The notes under the pieces are model-generated. The model was not told where the DNA came from. It saw only the letters and a program-made list of their open reading frames with translations, and made no database searches. 64,000 nt of DNA, taken from positions 3,768 through 67,767 of the forward strand of contig JAEYRD010000027.1 of the NCBI GenBank assembly GCA_023435725.1. Direction: 5' to 3'. Below are positions 44,692-52,701 of the stretch, in pieces (position 1 is the first letter of the stretch; each line of letters begins with the position of its first letter). Source of the stretch: Pseudomonadota bacterium (GTDB lineage Bacteria > Pseudomonadota > Alphaproteobacteria > Rhizobiales > Xanthobacteraceae). The translations under genes were made by a program, and so were the position numbers.

Positions 44692-46950
44692 ATGCCTTCC
44701 GTTTCTGCTGTCCCGCGCCGTCGCGCGGTTTGGCTGGCAACCAGCTTCATTGTTCCCGTCCTTCTCCTCAACGTGAGGGCCGCCCGCGCGCAGCAAGCTG
44801 TCGCCGCGCAATTGCCGCCGATTGAAGTGACCAAGCCCGATGATCAGAACCGCACGCGCGCCAGGCCGACCGGCGATGGCGGCGACACGACGAGGCGGCG
44901 GGCGGCACCGAAGGTCGCCGCGAGCGGCGCGCCGGCGGGCGATGGATCCGGCTCATCCGGCGCAGGCGGTGAGGTGGCCGCCGGCAACGGAGGCATTGTC
45001 GGGGCCGCCACGACCGTCATCACGGCCGCGGACATCGCAAATTCGCCGTCGCAGACACTCGCCGAGATCATCGCGACGCAGACACCGGGGGCCCAGATTA
45101 CGACGCTCTATGGTGGTCCGGTCGCTGCGAAGACGAGCGTCGATCTGCGCGGCTTTGGTGCCTTCGCCACCGCCAACACCCTGGTGCTGATCAACGGCCG
45201 GCGGTTGAACGACATCAACATGGCGCAGGTGGATCTCTCCACCATCCCGCTCAATTCCATCGAGCGCATCGAGATCACGCGCGGCAATTCCGGTGCGGTG
45301 CTGTATGGCGACAACGCGATCGGCGGCGTGATCAACATCGTCACCAAGAACGGCGTCGGCGGGCCTCCCGTCACCGCACGCGTCGAGGCCGGCTTCGGTT
45401 CGTTCAACACCCGGCTCGGGAATGTCTCGACCTCGCTCAATTCCGGCCCGTGGTCGACGTCGTTCTATGGCAATGTCGTGAAGACCGACGGCTACCGCGA
45501 CAATAATCGCTACTCCCAGGAGAACGGGGTCGGCAATCTGAACTACACGACGCCCGACCTGACCGCCTTCCTGACCGTGACCGGCGACAATCAGGAACTG
45601 CGGCTGCCGGGCGGCCGACTTGTCGATCCATCGATCGGGGTCGACGAGCTCGCAACCAATCGAAAGGGGACCAGCACCCCGTTCGACTACGCGAACCAGC
45701 AGGGCTGGAGCGCGACAGCAGGCTTCGCGAAGACCTTGGTCAACGGCGTCGATCTCATCGTCGACGGCGGCGTGCGCAACAAGAAGCAGCAGAGTGCGTT
45801 CTTCTCGAGCCCCACGCCGGTTCCGGCGCTCTTCACGTCGACCTTTGTCGACGCCGATCTGACGACGTGGTCGATCACGCCGCGGCTCAGCGTGAAGAGC
45901 CTCATGTTCGGAATGCCGTCGCAGCTGCTGACCGGCATCGACTATTACGATGCGAGCTTCCAGCAGAACCGCGGCGCCGGCCAGGGACTCGCTTCCTGGC
46001 ACAATTACGACCTCAGGCAGCAGACGGTCGCGGGCTATTTTCAGCACACATTGGGCGTCACGCCCATGACCGATGTCTCCTACGGCGCGCGGGTGCAAAA
46101 CTTCAACCTCTCTGCACGAGACAATTTTGCCCCGACAGCTCCGTTCAACACCGACATAGGTGCGCTGCCGCTCAACAGCAACGAGACCCAATATGCGCTG
46201 CACCTTGGTGTCGAGCATCACCTCAACGACATCTTCACGCTGTTCGGCCGCGGCGCGCGTGCGTTTCGCACGCCCGACGTCGATGAGCGGGTGTCGTCGG
46301 GGCCGGCATTTGATCCATTTACTTTTGCTGCGATCCCGCGAACCTTCCAGCTCAAGACCCAGACGTCGCAGGACGTCGAAGGCGGGCTTCGTATCAAGTC
46401 AGGCGGACTGCAGTTCCAAAGCAGTCTCTATCTCATGGACCTCACCAACGAGATCCACTTCAACCCTGTGCTGTTCTACAACACCAATCTCGATCCGACC
46501 CGCCGCTACGGCTCGGAAACCAGCCTGTCGTATCGGGTCAATGACGCTCTGCTGCTGCGCTCCGGCATGGCCGTGACACGGGCGATATTCCGCGAGGGCA
46601 TCTGGGCCGGCAACGACGTGCCGCTGGTGTCGCGCTACACGGCGAATGTGGGCGTCACCTGGAACATCTGGCAGAACTATGTCGTGCTCGACGCCACCGC
46701 GCGCTTCTGGAGCGAGCGGCGGATGGACAACGATCAGGCCGGCACGCAAAAGCCGATTCCCGCCAACGGCACGATCGACCTCAAGCTCAGCGGCCAGTAC
46801 GAGCGCTACTTCTGGTCTTTCAGCGTCAACAATGTGCTGAACGCTCTTTATTACGACTATGCGATCGCGAGTACCTTCACGGACGGTCGCTTTAGCGCGT
46901 ATCCGCTGCCCGGGCGCACCTATCTGCTCAAGGCCGGCGCTACGTTCTGA
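44692..46950 (+). CDS. TonB-dependent outer-membrane receptor, BtuB-like
   Basis: A 752-residue receptor. A signal sequence (WLATSFIVPVLLLNVRAARA) is followed by a long Arg/Gly/Ser-rich stretch to about residue 105, then the plug domain (SPSQTLAEIIATQTPG, VDLRGFGAFATANTLVLINGRRLNDINM, ITRGNSGAVLYGDNAIGGVINIVTK). The rest is a beta-barrel ending in the conserved aromatic residue (KAGATF). The preceding cobalamin riboswitch identifies cobalamin or a related corrinoid as the likely substrate. The extended linker between signal peptide and plug is longer than in E. coli BtuB. Confidence 0.9.
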   Translation: MPSVSAVPRRRAVWLATSFIVPVLLLNVRAARAQQAVAAQLPPIEVTKPDDQNRTRARPTGDGGDTTRRRAAPKVAASGAPAGDGSGSSGAGGEVAAGNGGIVGAATTVITAADIANSPSQTLAEIIATQTPGAQITTLYGGPVAAKTSVDLRGFGAFATANTLVLINGRRLNDINMAQVDLSTIPLNSIERIEITRGNSGAVLYGDNAIGGVINIVTKNGVGGPPVTARVEAGFGSFNTRLGNVSTSLNSGPWSTSFYGNVVKTDGYRDNNRYSQENGVGNLNYTTPDLTAFLTVTGDNQELRLPGGRLVDPSIGVDELATNRKGTSTPFDYANQQGWSATAGFAKTLVNGVDLIVDGGVRNKKQQSAFFSSPTPVPALFTSTFVDADLTTWSITPRLSVKSLMFGMPSQLLTGIDYYDASFQQNRGAGQGLASWHNYDLRQQTVAGYFQHTLGVTPMTDVSYGARVQNFNLSARDNFAPTAPFNTDIGALPLNSNETQYALHLGVEHHLNDIFTLFGRGARAFRTPDVDERVSSGPAFDPFTFAAIPRTFQLKTQTSQDVEGGLRIKSGGLQFQSSLYLMDLTNEIHFNPVLFYNTNLDPTRRYGSETSLSYRVNDALLLRSGMAVTRAIFREGIWAGNDVPLVSRYTANVGVTWNIWQNYVVLDATARFWSERRMDNDQAGTQKPIPANGTIDLKLSGQYERYFWSFSVNNVLNALYYDYAIASTFTDGRFSAYPLPGRTYLLKAGATF

Positions 46951-47056
46951 GGCGCATCCAAAGTCGCACGGCGCCCGATGGACGCACTTCATTGACCTCG
47001 ATAGGGCTGTCATAAGCCCACAAATGTACTAGAATTCGAAAACAAGGAGATCACAC

Positions 47057-47635
47057 ATGGCCCTCAGCATCCTGCCGCCCCACACCGACCATTGCCGGCT
47101 TCACCCGGTTGAACCGCGTTATGCGTCGATGTTCTGCTTTGCCCTGCTGACGGCGTCATGCGCGCTCGCGAGTTTTGCGCTTGCCTGTGCAACGCCCTTC
47201 GCAGCCTTTGCAGTCGTGGCGGCGGCCATGCTGCCGCTGCGTCCGGCGCTGCTGGCCGTCACCGGCGCCTGGCTCGTGAACCAGTGCATCGGGGTTGGCG
47301 TGCTGCACTATCCCGTTGACGCCAGCACGATCGCCTGGGGCTTTGTCATCGGCGCCGCTGCGCTTCTATCGACTGCGGCGGCGTCCGCCGTGCTCCGCCT
47401 GCTGCCGCAGGGCCGCACGCCGCTGATGCTGGCCGTCACGCTCGTTGTCGCCTATGCGGCCTACCAGCTCGCGCTGTTCGCCGCGACGCCGGCCCTGGGT
47501 GGAGAGGGCGCCTTCACCGCCGCCATCGTGACGCGCATTGGACTGACCAGCGCGGTCTGGCTCGCCGGACTCGTGGCCGCCTGCGAAATCGTCCGTCTGC
47601 TTGATCTCTTTGGGCGCGGACGCGCGACTGCTTGA
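47057..47635 (+). CDS. Uncharacterised multi-pass membrane protein in the B12 operon
   Basis: A 192-residue protein with about five or six hydrophobic segments (for example MFCFALLTASCALASFALACA, FAAFAVVAAAMLPLRPALLA, IAWGFVIGAAALLSTAAAS, LMLAVTLVVAYAAYQLALFA). Size and topology resemble ECF-transporter S components, but I see no diagnostic motif and do not assign it to a family. It begins 107 bases after the receptor stop, with AAGGAGA before its ATG, and its stop codon overlaps the TTG start of the next gene. A role in corrinoid or cobalt handling follows only from its operon position. Confidence 0.75.
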   Translation: MALSILPPHTDHCRLHPVEPRYASMFCFALLTASCALASFALACATPFAAFAVVAAAMLPLRPALLAVTGAWLVNQCIGVGVLHYPVDASTIAWGFVIGAAALLSTAAASAVLRLLPQGRTPLMLAVTLVVAYAAYQLALFAATPALGGEGAFTAAIVTRIGLTSAVWLAGLVAACEIVRLLDLFGRGRATA

Positions 47636-47928
47636 GCGGCGAGGCCCATTGGCGCGACGACATCGCGTCGCTGGTCTTTGCTGTCACCGGACATGGCGCG
47701 ATCTGCGCCGTGCACCGGGGCGCTTTCCGGACGCTGCTCGGTGCCGAGCCGTCGCCGGAGGACTGCCTCGGGTATTTCCGGCGGTTTGAGACAGCCTTTC
47801 GGGCGGCCGCCAGCACCAAGATCGCCCGCAGGGACATTCCTGCGGGGACTAGCCTGCATCTTACCAGTCGCGACATCGCCCGGAAGCTGCTAGAAGACGC
47901 GCAAACCGCCAACGGAGAACAGCCATGA
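47632..47928 (+). CDS. Uncharacterised small soluble protein in the B12 operon
   Basis: A 98-residue protein that I do not recognise. It starts at TTG, overlapping the previous stop (TTGA), because no ATG or GTG exists within its conserved-looking beginning (HWRDDIASLVFAVTGHGAICAVHRGAF). Its 3' end overlaps the CbtB start (ATGA). The pattern of double translational coupling fixes it as a genuine gene. The composition is soluble alpha/beta with two His and two Cys residues that might bind metal. Function unknown; a cobalt or corrinoid accessory role is inferred from context. Confidence 0.7.
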   Translation: MSGEAHWRDDIASLVFAVTGHGAICAVHRGAFRTLLGAEPSPEDCLGYFRRFETAFRAAASTKIARRDIPAGTSLHLTSRDIARKLLEDAQTANGEQP

Positions 47929-48137
47929 GCCAACCCCAGCTCACGAACGCCCAGGTCATGAACGACCAGGTCACGCATCTTCCGGTCGCAGCCGGGCAGG
48001 TGGGACGGCTTTCGCAGGTTTTGATGGCGATGGTGCTGGGCGTCTTCGTCGTCGGCATGGTCGGCTTCTCGCACATCGACGTCGTCCACAATGCCGCGCA
48101 CGATGTGCGCCACTCGAACGCCTTCCCCTGCCACTGA
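47925..48137 (+). CDS. cbtB: Cobalt transporter subunit CbtB
   Basis: A 70-residue protein with a single membrane segment (VLMAMVLGVFVVGMVGFS) followed by HIDVVHNAAHDVRHSNAFPCH, the C-terminal histidine cluster that defines CbtB. CbtAB are predicted cobalt importers found behind B12 riboswitches in alphaproteobacteria, which agrees with the riboswitch here. It is translationally coupled to the preceding 98-residue gene. Confidence 0.92.
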   Translation: MSQPQLTNAQVMNDQVTHLPVAAGQVGRLSQVLMAMVLGVFVVGMVGFSHIDVVHNAAHDVRHSNAFPCH

Positions 48138-48147
48138 CCGAGGTGGA

Positions 48148-48900
48148 ATGAGCACGTTTCGCTCGATCGTTTTCTCGTCGGTCATTGCCGGCTTCATCGT
48201 CGGTCTCATCGTCACAGTCGCCCAGCAGTTCGGCACCGTTCCCCTGATCCTGAAGGCCGAGGTCTACGAGAAGGCCGCGGAGACGCACCAGCACGACGCC
48301 GCGGCGCCGCAGGCGACTGCGGCCGGTCATGACCATGCAGCTCACAGCCACGCTGACCACGACCACGGCGCCGAAGCGTGGGAGCCGCGCGACGGGCTGG
48401 AGCGCAATGCCTATACGGCTGCCGCGAACGTGCTGACCGCGATCGGATTTGCATTGCTTCTGGCCGGCTTCTTCGCGGTCCGCAGCGGAGCGACCGGCGA
48501 GGCCGTCACCTGGCACGAAGGTCTGATGTGGGGCTTGGCGGGCTTTGCCGTATTCACGATCGCGCCCGGCTTGGGCCTGTCGCCGGACCTGCCTGGCGTA
48601 CCCGCCGCGCCTCTGCTGTCGCGTCAGATCTGGTGGCTCGCGGCGGTGCTGGCGACGGCTGCAGGCCTGGGCCTGATTGTCTTTCGCCGCTCCGTGCCGG
48701 CGGCTATCGCGGGCGTGATTCTGCTGGCGTTGCCGCATCTGATCGGTGCGCCGGAGCTGGAGCATGTCGAAACCAACGTCCCATCATCGCTGTCTCACCA
48801 GTTCGTGGTCGCGGTGACCCTCACGAGCCTGGTCTTCTGGTCGCTCCTGGGCGCGGTGACGAGCGCGATGTTTGCGCGATTGGACGACGTTCCCCGCTAA
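48148..48900 (+). CDS. cbtA: Cobalt transporter subunit CbtA
   Basis: A 250-residue membrane protein with about five or six segments. The first (IVFSSVIAGFIVGLIVTVAQQF) leads into a His-rich external loop with His at 47, 49, 61, 63, 66, 68, 71 and 73 (in HQHD and GHDHAAHSHADHDHG), a likely cobalt-collecting site. Later segments include LTAIGFALLLAGFFAV and FVVAVTLTSLVFWSLLGAVTS. The gene follows cbtB by ten bases and closes the B12-controlled operon; a ribonucleotide reductase remnant lies directly after it. Confidence 0.92.
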   Translation: MSTFRSIVFSSVIAGFIVGLIVTVAQQFGTVPLILKAEVYEKAAETHQHDAAAPQATAAGHDHAAHSHADHDHGAEAWEPRDGLERNAYTAAANVLTAIGFALLLAGFFAVRSGATGEAVTWHEGLMWGLAGFAVFTIAPGLGLSPDLPGVPAAPLLSRQIWWLAAVLATAAGLGLIVFRRSVPAAIAGVILLALPHLIGAPELEHVETNVPSSLSHQFVVAVTLTSLVFWSLLGAVTSAMFARLDDVPR

Positions 48901-48918
48901 AACCCGTAAGGGACCCGC

Positions 48919-49047
48919 GAGGCTGCCGAGCTCGAAGCCGCGCATGGCCGCGACTCGATGCCGCGCGGCTTCCTCGGTCTCAACGCCGCGCTCTGCGAGC
49001 AGTACATGCAATTCATCGCCAACCGGCGTTCCGCCATCAGTCTCTGA
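48919..49047 (+). pseudogene. C-proximal fragment of class I ribonucleotide reductase small subunit (NrdB type)
   Basis: A 42-residue open frame without a start codon reads EAAELEAAHGRDSMPRGFLG, then LNAALCEQYMQFIANRRSAI and a stop. From memory this matches the region of alphaproteobacterial NrdB proteins around RDTMPRG.LGLNA and YMRFIANRR, which lies well before the true C-terminus. The frame is closed by a stop (TAA 48907) just upstream, so only a scrap survives. It sits 18 bases after cbtA. Confidence 0.6.
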
Positions 49048-49210
49048 AGGCTGAAGCGTGCGTTTGCGTCCTCTTTTCGGGACGACTGTCGGCTTGCTCG
49101 TTGGTTGTGGCGACCGGCGGGAATATGCTGTCGTAGATCGCGCGGGCCTCGCGAATGAGGCGCTCGCGCTCGAGTTCGGATTTCGGAACGAATCGAACGA
49201 CGTTGTTCAT
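49037..49210 (-). CDS. Small conserved-looking hypothetical protein
   Basis: A 57-residue protein starting at ATG 49208-49210, with AGGAGAGAGA about eight bases upstream. The sequence MNNVVRFVPKSELERERLIR continues into EARAIYDSIFPPVATTNEQ and a charged tail. From memory, short proteins with this beginning are frequent in rhizobia and have no assigned function. A highly charged amphipathic helix covers residues 10-28. Its 3' end overlaps the nrdB-like fragment on the other strand. Confidence 0.65.
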   Translation of the reverse strand: MNNVVRFVPKSELERERLIREARAIYDSIFPPVATTNEQADSRPEKRTQTHASAFRD

Positions 49211-49228
49211 GTCCGCTCTCTCTCCTAA

Positions 49229-49357
49229 GAGCATGATCCGGAAAAGTGTGAAGCGGTTTTCCCTCGCGACAAATGCGGAACGCGTTTGCGCGGAGATCAT
49301 GCTCAAACAACAACCTAAAGCGCGATGACGATTCATCCCAATCTCATCGCGCTTTAG
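49229..49357. repeat. RIME-like rhizobial intergenic mosaic element
   Basis: GAGCATGATCCGGAAAAGTG near 49230 is inverted relative to GATCATGCTC near 49304, and CTAAAGCGCGATGA (49315-49328) is inverted relative to TCATCGCGCTTTAG (49344-49357). This two-palindrome composition is that of the RIME family described in Rhizobiales. Its right end overlaps the GTPase gene and supplies its stop codon. Confidence 0.85.
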
Positions 49358-50559
49358 ACGGTTTCGTCGGCGCGGCGCCAGATCGGGAACGGGTCTGCGA
49401 GCTTCGCCCATTCCTTGACGTTCATTGCGGGCTTGCCCGGTACGAGGCAGGCGTCCAGACGGGCGCGGAGCGAAGCTTCATCCATGCCTGCGCCGATGAA
49501 GACGATTTCCTGGCGCCGGTCGCCATAGACGTCGTTCCAGTTCGCACGCAGCTGCTTCCGCCAGAACGGGTCGTCCGGCCATCGTTCGGCGGGCACGCTC
49601 GCCCACCAGAAACCAAGTGCCTGGGTGCGCGTGATCGAACCGGCCTGACTGATCTCGCCGAGCCATTGTGGGCGCGTTGCGAGCCAGAAATGCCCCTTGG
49701 CGCGAATGACGCCGGGCCATGGCTCCTTGATGAACTTGTCGAACCTGGCTGGATCGAACGGTCGGCGCGCGCGATAGACGAAGTTCGTCACGCCGTATTC
49801 CTCGGACTCCGGGACATGGTCCGCAAAGCCGTAGAGCTCCTTGTACCAGAGCGGATGCTGCTGCGCCTTTTCGAAGTCGAAGCGGCCGGTGTCGAGAATG
49901 CGATCGAAAGCGACCTGGCTCTGGTTGGTTTCGATGAGGTCCGCTTCCGGGTTCAGGGCGCGGATGATTTTGCGCGCGGCCTCGCGCTGCTCCGGTGAGG
50001 CGTCATCGATCTTGTTGAGAACGATCACGTCGGCGAACTCGATCTGCTCGACCAGCAGATCGACCAGCGTGCGGTTGTCGTTCTTGAGCGCCTGCCCGCG
50101 TTGTTCGAGAAACTCGGTCGACGAATAGTCCTTGAGCAGATTCACGGCGTCGACAACGGTGACCATGGTGTCGAGGCGCGCCACATCGGAGAGGCTTTGG
50201 CCGTCCTCAGAGCGGAAGTCGAACGTCGCAGCAACCGGCAGCGGCTCGGAGATGCCGGTCGACTCGATCAGCAGATAGTCGAAGCGGTTGTTCTCCGCAA
50301 GGGCGCGCACTTCCTCGAGGAGATCGTCTCGCAGGGTGCAGCAGATGCAGCCGTTCGTCATCTCGACGAGTTTCTCATCAGTCCGCGACAGGTTCGCACC
50401 GCCAGCGCGAACCAGGTCCGCATCGATGTTCACTTCGCTCATGTCGTTGACGATCACCGCCACCTTCAGGCTGTGCCGGTTGTTCAGGACGTGGTTCAGC
50501 AAAGTGGTCTTTCCAGCCCCGAGGAAGCCGGACAAGACCGTGACGGGCAGTTTTTGCAT
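49354..50559 (-). CDS. COG0523/CobW-family GTPase, probable zinc metallochaperone (ZigA-like)
   Basis: A 401-residue G3E GTPase. Walker A is GFLGAGKTT at residues 11-19, the metal-binding CICC motif is at 71-74 (TNGCICCTLRDDL), and the base-recognition NKID lies in FADVIVLNKID near 180. The CobW C-terminal domain follows from about residue 270 (RARRPFDPARFDKF). Although it is close to the B12 operon, the perfect Zur-like operator upstream points to zinc rather than cobalt, as for ZigA/ZagA/YciC-type chaperones made in zinc starvation. The stop codon TAA is provided by the adjoining RIME element. Confidence 0.88.
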   Translation of the reverse strand: MQKLPVTVLSGFLGAGKTTLLNHVLNNRHSLKVAVIVNDMSEVNIDADLVRAGGANLSRTDEKLVEMTNGCICCTLRDDLLEEVRALAENNRFDYLLIESTGISEPLPVAATFDFRSEDGQSLSDVARLDTMVTVVDAVNLLKDYSSTEFLEQRGQALKNDNRTLVDLLVEQIEFADVIVLNKIDDASPEQREAARKIIRALNPEADLIETNQSQVAFDRILDTGRFDFEKAQQHPLWYKELYGFADHVPESEEYGVTNFVYRARRPFDPARFDKFIKEPWPGVIRAKGHFWLATRPQWLGEISQAGSITRTQALGFWWASVPAERWPDDPFWRKQLRANWNDVYGDRRQEIVFIGAGMDEASLRARLDACLVPGKPAMNVKEWAKLADPFPIWRRADETV

Positions 50560-50626
50560 GGAGATCGAAGAGCCTTTTCAAGGGGATAGGTCGAGATTTA
50601 GGCGGGGGCATGCCGTGGCTTGGGAT

Positions 50627-50648
50627 ATGTAATGTTATAACATTACAT
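50627..50648. promoter_or_regulatory. Zur-type operator upstream of the COG0523 GTPase
   Basis: An uninterrupted 22-base perfect palindrome: the left half is ATGTAATGTTA and the right half its reverse complement, TAACATTACAT. The TGTTATAACA centre matches the known alphaproteobacterial Zur consensus (GTAATGTTATAACATTAC type). It is centred about 79 bases before the GTPase start codon. Zinc-dependent repression is inferred. Confidence 0.85.
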
Positions 50649-50818
50649 TTGCCGGGTTTGGTTCACCTGTCAAGCAGGCCCAAACCAAAGGTCGGGGTGG
50701 GTGTCATTAGATATTCAAGCGAAAGCTAAGAGCCGCTTTGGCAGGGCACGGGCCGTTCGACTTGAGTGCTGTGCAGCGGCATCGCCTGGGCGAGGCCGGG
50801 CAGCCGAAGTTGAGATTC

Positions 50819-51022
50819 GTGGATCAGCAATACGCCTACAGCTTCATCACGTGCGAGATCGACCGCTCGCTCCTGGTGATCGCGCTCAATCGTCCGGACA
50901 AGCTCAATGCTTATGCCGGCGCGATGGGCTCGGAGATCGAGGGCACCTTCCACAAGGCCGGCGCCGATGACGATATCCGGGCGATCATGGTTACGGGCGC
51001 GTGGCCGTGTAAGGAGCCTTGA
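50819..51022 (+). pseudogene. N-terminal fragment of an enoyl-CoA hydratase
   Basis: From GTG 50819 the frame reads VDQQYAYSFITCEIDRSLLV, then IALNRPDKLNAYAGAMGSEI and ends at DDDIRAIMVTGA, the standard crotonase N-terminus as far as the first oxyanion strand. At the point where GRAFCAGADL is expected the sequence turns into WPCKEP and a stop. About 190 C-terminal residues are missing. Any product could not be active. Confidence 0.7.
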
Positions 51023-51050
51023 GCAGGCCCTCTCCGACAAGCTGCTGGCG

Positions 51051-51632
51051 TCACTGAGCTCCGGGGCCCGGGGATGTGTTCAGCGGCGCGCCGCCGACCG
51101 AGATGGGGCCTGCCGAAGGCGCAGCCCGTGGCGGCTTCTTCGGCTTCGGGGCGGCACGCGGAGCCGCGGGCGGCTGTGCGCTGGCGAGCGGTGGCGGAGC
51201 GGCCTGTGGGGGCGCCGGAGGTTGTACGAGGGCGACCGGTGGTGGTGGTGGCGGCGGCGCCGGCGGCGGAGCGGCCGCACTCTTCAGCGCGTCGATTTGC
51301 GCAGTCAGGCCCGCGAGCTGGTTCAGAATCGTCTTGAGCTGCTCCTGCTGGTCGGCGACTGCGCGATCGAGTGCCGCGAGGTCCTCGCTCGCCTTCTGCT
51401 GGGCGGCAAGCAGGTCGGTCATCACCGCCTGGTCTCCGGATGCAGGCTTGTCGTCAGGCGCTGCATGCCCGGCATACTGGCTGAGCTGATCGATATTCAT
51501 CCACAGGAAGGTGCCTGCGGCGAGGGCCAGGACGAAGAAGAACAACAGGACGAACGGCCAGCGGCGTCGTCGCGCGGGCAGGACAGGTGGCGGATCGTCG
51601 TTGAGCCACTGCGGAGGAGATTCGATGCTCAT
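51051..51632 (-). CDS. Membrane-anchored protein with coiled coil and proline-rich tail
   Basis: A 193-residue protein. Residues 1-25 are cytoplasmic and end in a positive cluster (ARRRR), residues 26-44 form one membrane segment (PFVLLFFFVLALAAGTFLW), residues about 68-115 are an amphipathic coiled coil (LLAAQQKASEDLAALDRAVA, DQQEQLKTILNQLAGL), and the last 75 residues are Pro/Ala-rich (PPPAPPPPPPP). The periplasmic tail could span towards the envelope, as in TonB- or Tol-like proteins, but no TonB domain is seen. Function unknown. Confidence 0.75.
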   Translation of the reverse strand: MSIESPPQWLNDDPPPVLPARRRRWPFVLLFFFVLALAAGTFLWMNIDQLSQYAGHAAPDDKPASGDQAVMTDLLAAQQKASEDLAALDRAVADQQEQLKTILNQLAGLTAQIDALKSAAAPPPAPPPPPPPVALVQPPAPPQAAPPPLASAQPPAAPRAAPKPKKPPRAAPSAGPISVGGAPLNTSPGPGAQ

Positions 51633-51752
51633 CCGGCTTTCCTAGTCGGCCTCTTCTCCCAACGCAATCGAGGGCCGGGCCGGTCAGTCAATCGGGGTCG
51701 GAATGGCGGACATCGGGATATGGTGGCGACTTTTTCGTCCTGGGCCAAGCGC

Positions 51753-52343
51753 CTACGCGGTCTTGGCGGCGAGATCTCTCGAACCCGGCTCCTCAAAATA
51801 GGTGCAAAGCAAGGCCGTCTCTTTCGAGGCAATCGCTTTACGAAAGCGCCGGCACTTGAACTGGCGCTCGCTCCCGGCACCATCTTCGACCAGGAATATG
51901 CAGCCGCTGCAAATGTCGGTATTGTGTTGACGCTCGGCAACGTCGCTCTGAACCAGAACCCGACGGAGCGTGTGGCGCAGCTGAGACCGGTCGTCAACTG
52001 TGAGTGCCGCGATTCGATCGCGAAGGGCGTTGATCGGATCGCGATCGAGGAATTTCCTCCCCTGGGGTGTCACGCACAGCGTAATCGAGCGCCTGTCCTC
52101 GGCAGACGGCTCCGGGATCACCAATCCCTTTTTCCGCAGCTGCGCGGCAATCTCGGATGTGCCGCTGCGGGTCGTGCCGAGGGAGATGGCAAGAGCGGAT
52201 GGAGTCCGTGAGAACCTGTTGGCACGCGCGAGAAAACGCAGGGCCATCCATTCGCGGTCGCTCAGGCCGAATTGATGACCTTCAAAAAGCCAGGTGCCGG
52301 CCGATTTCAGCAGCAATTCCACGACTTCGGTTGCTACTCGCAT
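51753..52343 (-). CDS. MarR-family regulator with a four-cysteine C-terminal tail
   Basis: A 196-residue protein from the ATG at 52343 (GGAG 13 bases upstream; an earlier ATG at 52424 is possible). The MarR winged helix spans about residues 26-100 (LSDREWMALRFLARAN, SALAISLGTTRSGTSEIAAQ, EDRRSITLCVTPQGRKFLD). After the dimerisation helices, the tail carries Cys145 and Cys148 (DICSGC), Cys164 (FKC) and Cys180 (LLCTYFEEP), a spacing suited to a zinc ribbon, an iron-sulfur cluster or a redox switch. No likely target gene is adjacent on the divergent side. Ligand unknown. Confidence 0.82.
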   Translation of the reverse strand: MRVATEVVELLLKSAGTWLFEGHQFGLSDREWMALRFLARANRFSRTPSALAISLGTTRSGTSEIAAQLRKKGLVIPEPSAEDRRSITLCVTPQGRKFLDRDPINALRDRIAALTVDDRSQLRHTLRRVLVQSDVAERQHNTDICSGCIFLVEDGAGSERQFKCRRFRKAIASKETALLCTYFEEPGSRDLAAKTA

Positions 52344-52701
52344 AGCGGGCAGGAATCTCCAGGCAAGCGGGCTGCTCCTGCGCAGTTGCTTTGGGCAGCC
52401 GAGGTCGAAAGGGCGCAAAGTCACTCACGCCGGATCCGCGTTGATTCCGGTTTGTCGTGGAGCCGGGCATGGGGCTGGTCTAAACTGCTCCCGCTGCGAT
52501 GCCCGTTCGATTTGCCGGTTTTCGATAACCCAGGTGTTTCGATGACGGAACCCCGTAAGAACACGCAACCCGATCACGACGCATCGGGCCGCTTGCCGGG
52601 CCTTTCGCGACCTCAAGTGGCATCAGCTATTGCGCTGCTATCGGCGGACAAGCGGACCTCAGGCGTGCCGAAGCCAAGCACCCGACTTACGAGTACACCG
52701 T

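Noticed and set aside
47004..47019. A small hairpin GGGCT/AGCCC after the BtuB-like gene as a terminator.
   Set aside because: Five pairs and no T tract; the downstream genes are evidently part of the same B12-controlled operon.
52425..52701. Short frames, one beginning MTEPRKNTQPDHDASGR and another ending HPTYEYTV.
   Set aside because: They could be scraps of a small protein joined by a frameshift, but nothing identifies a family and neither is supported by context.
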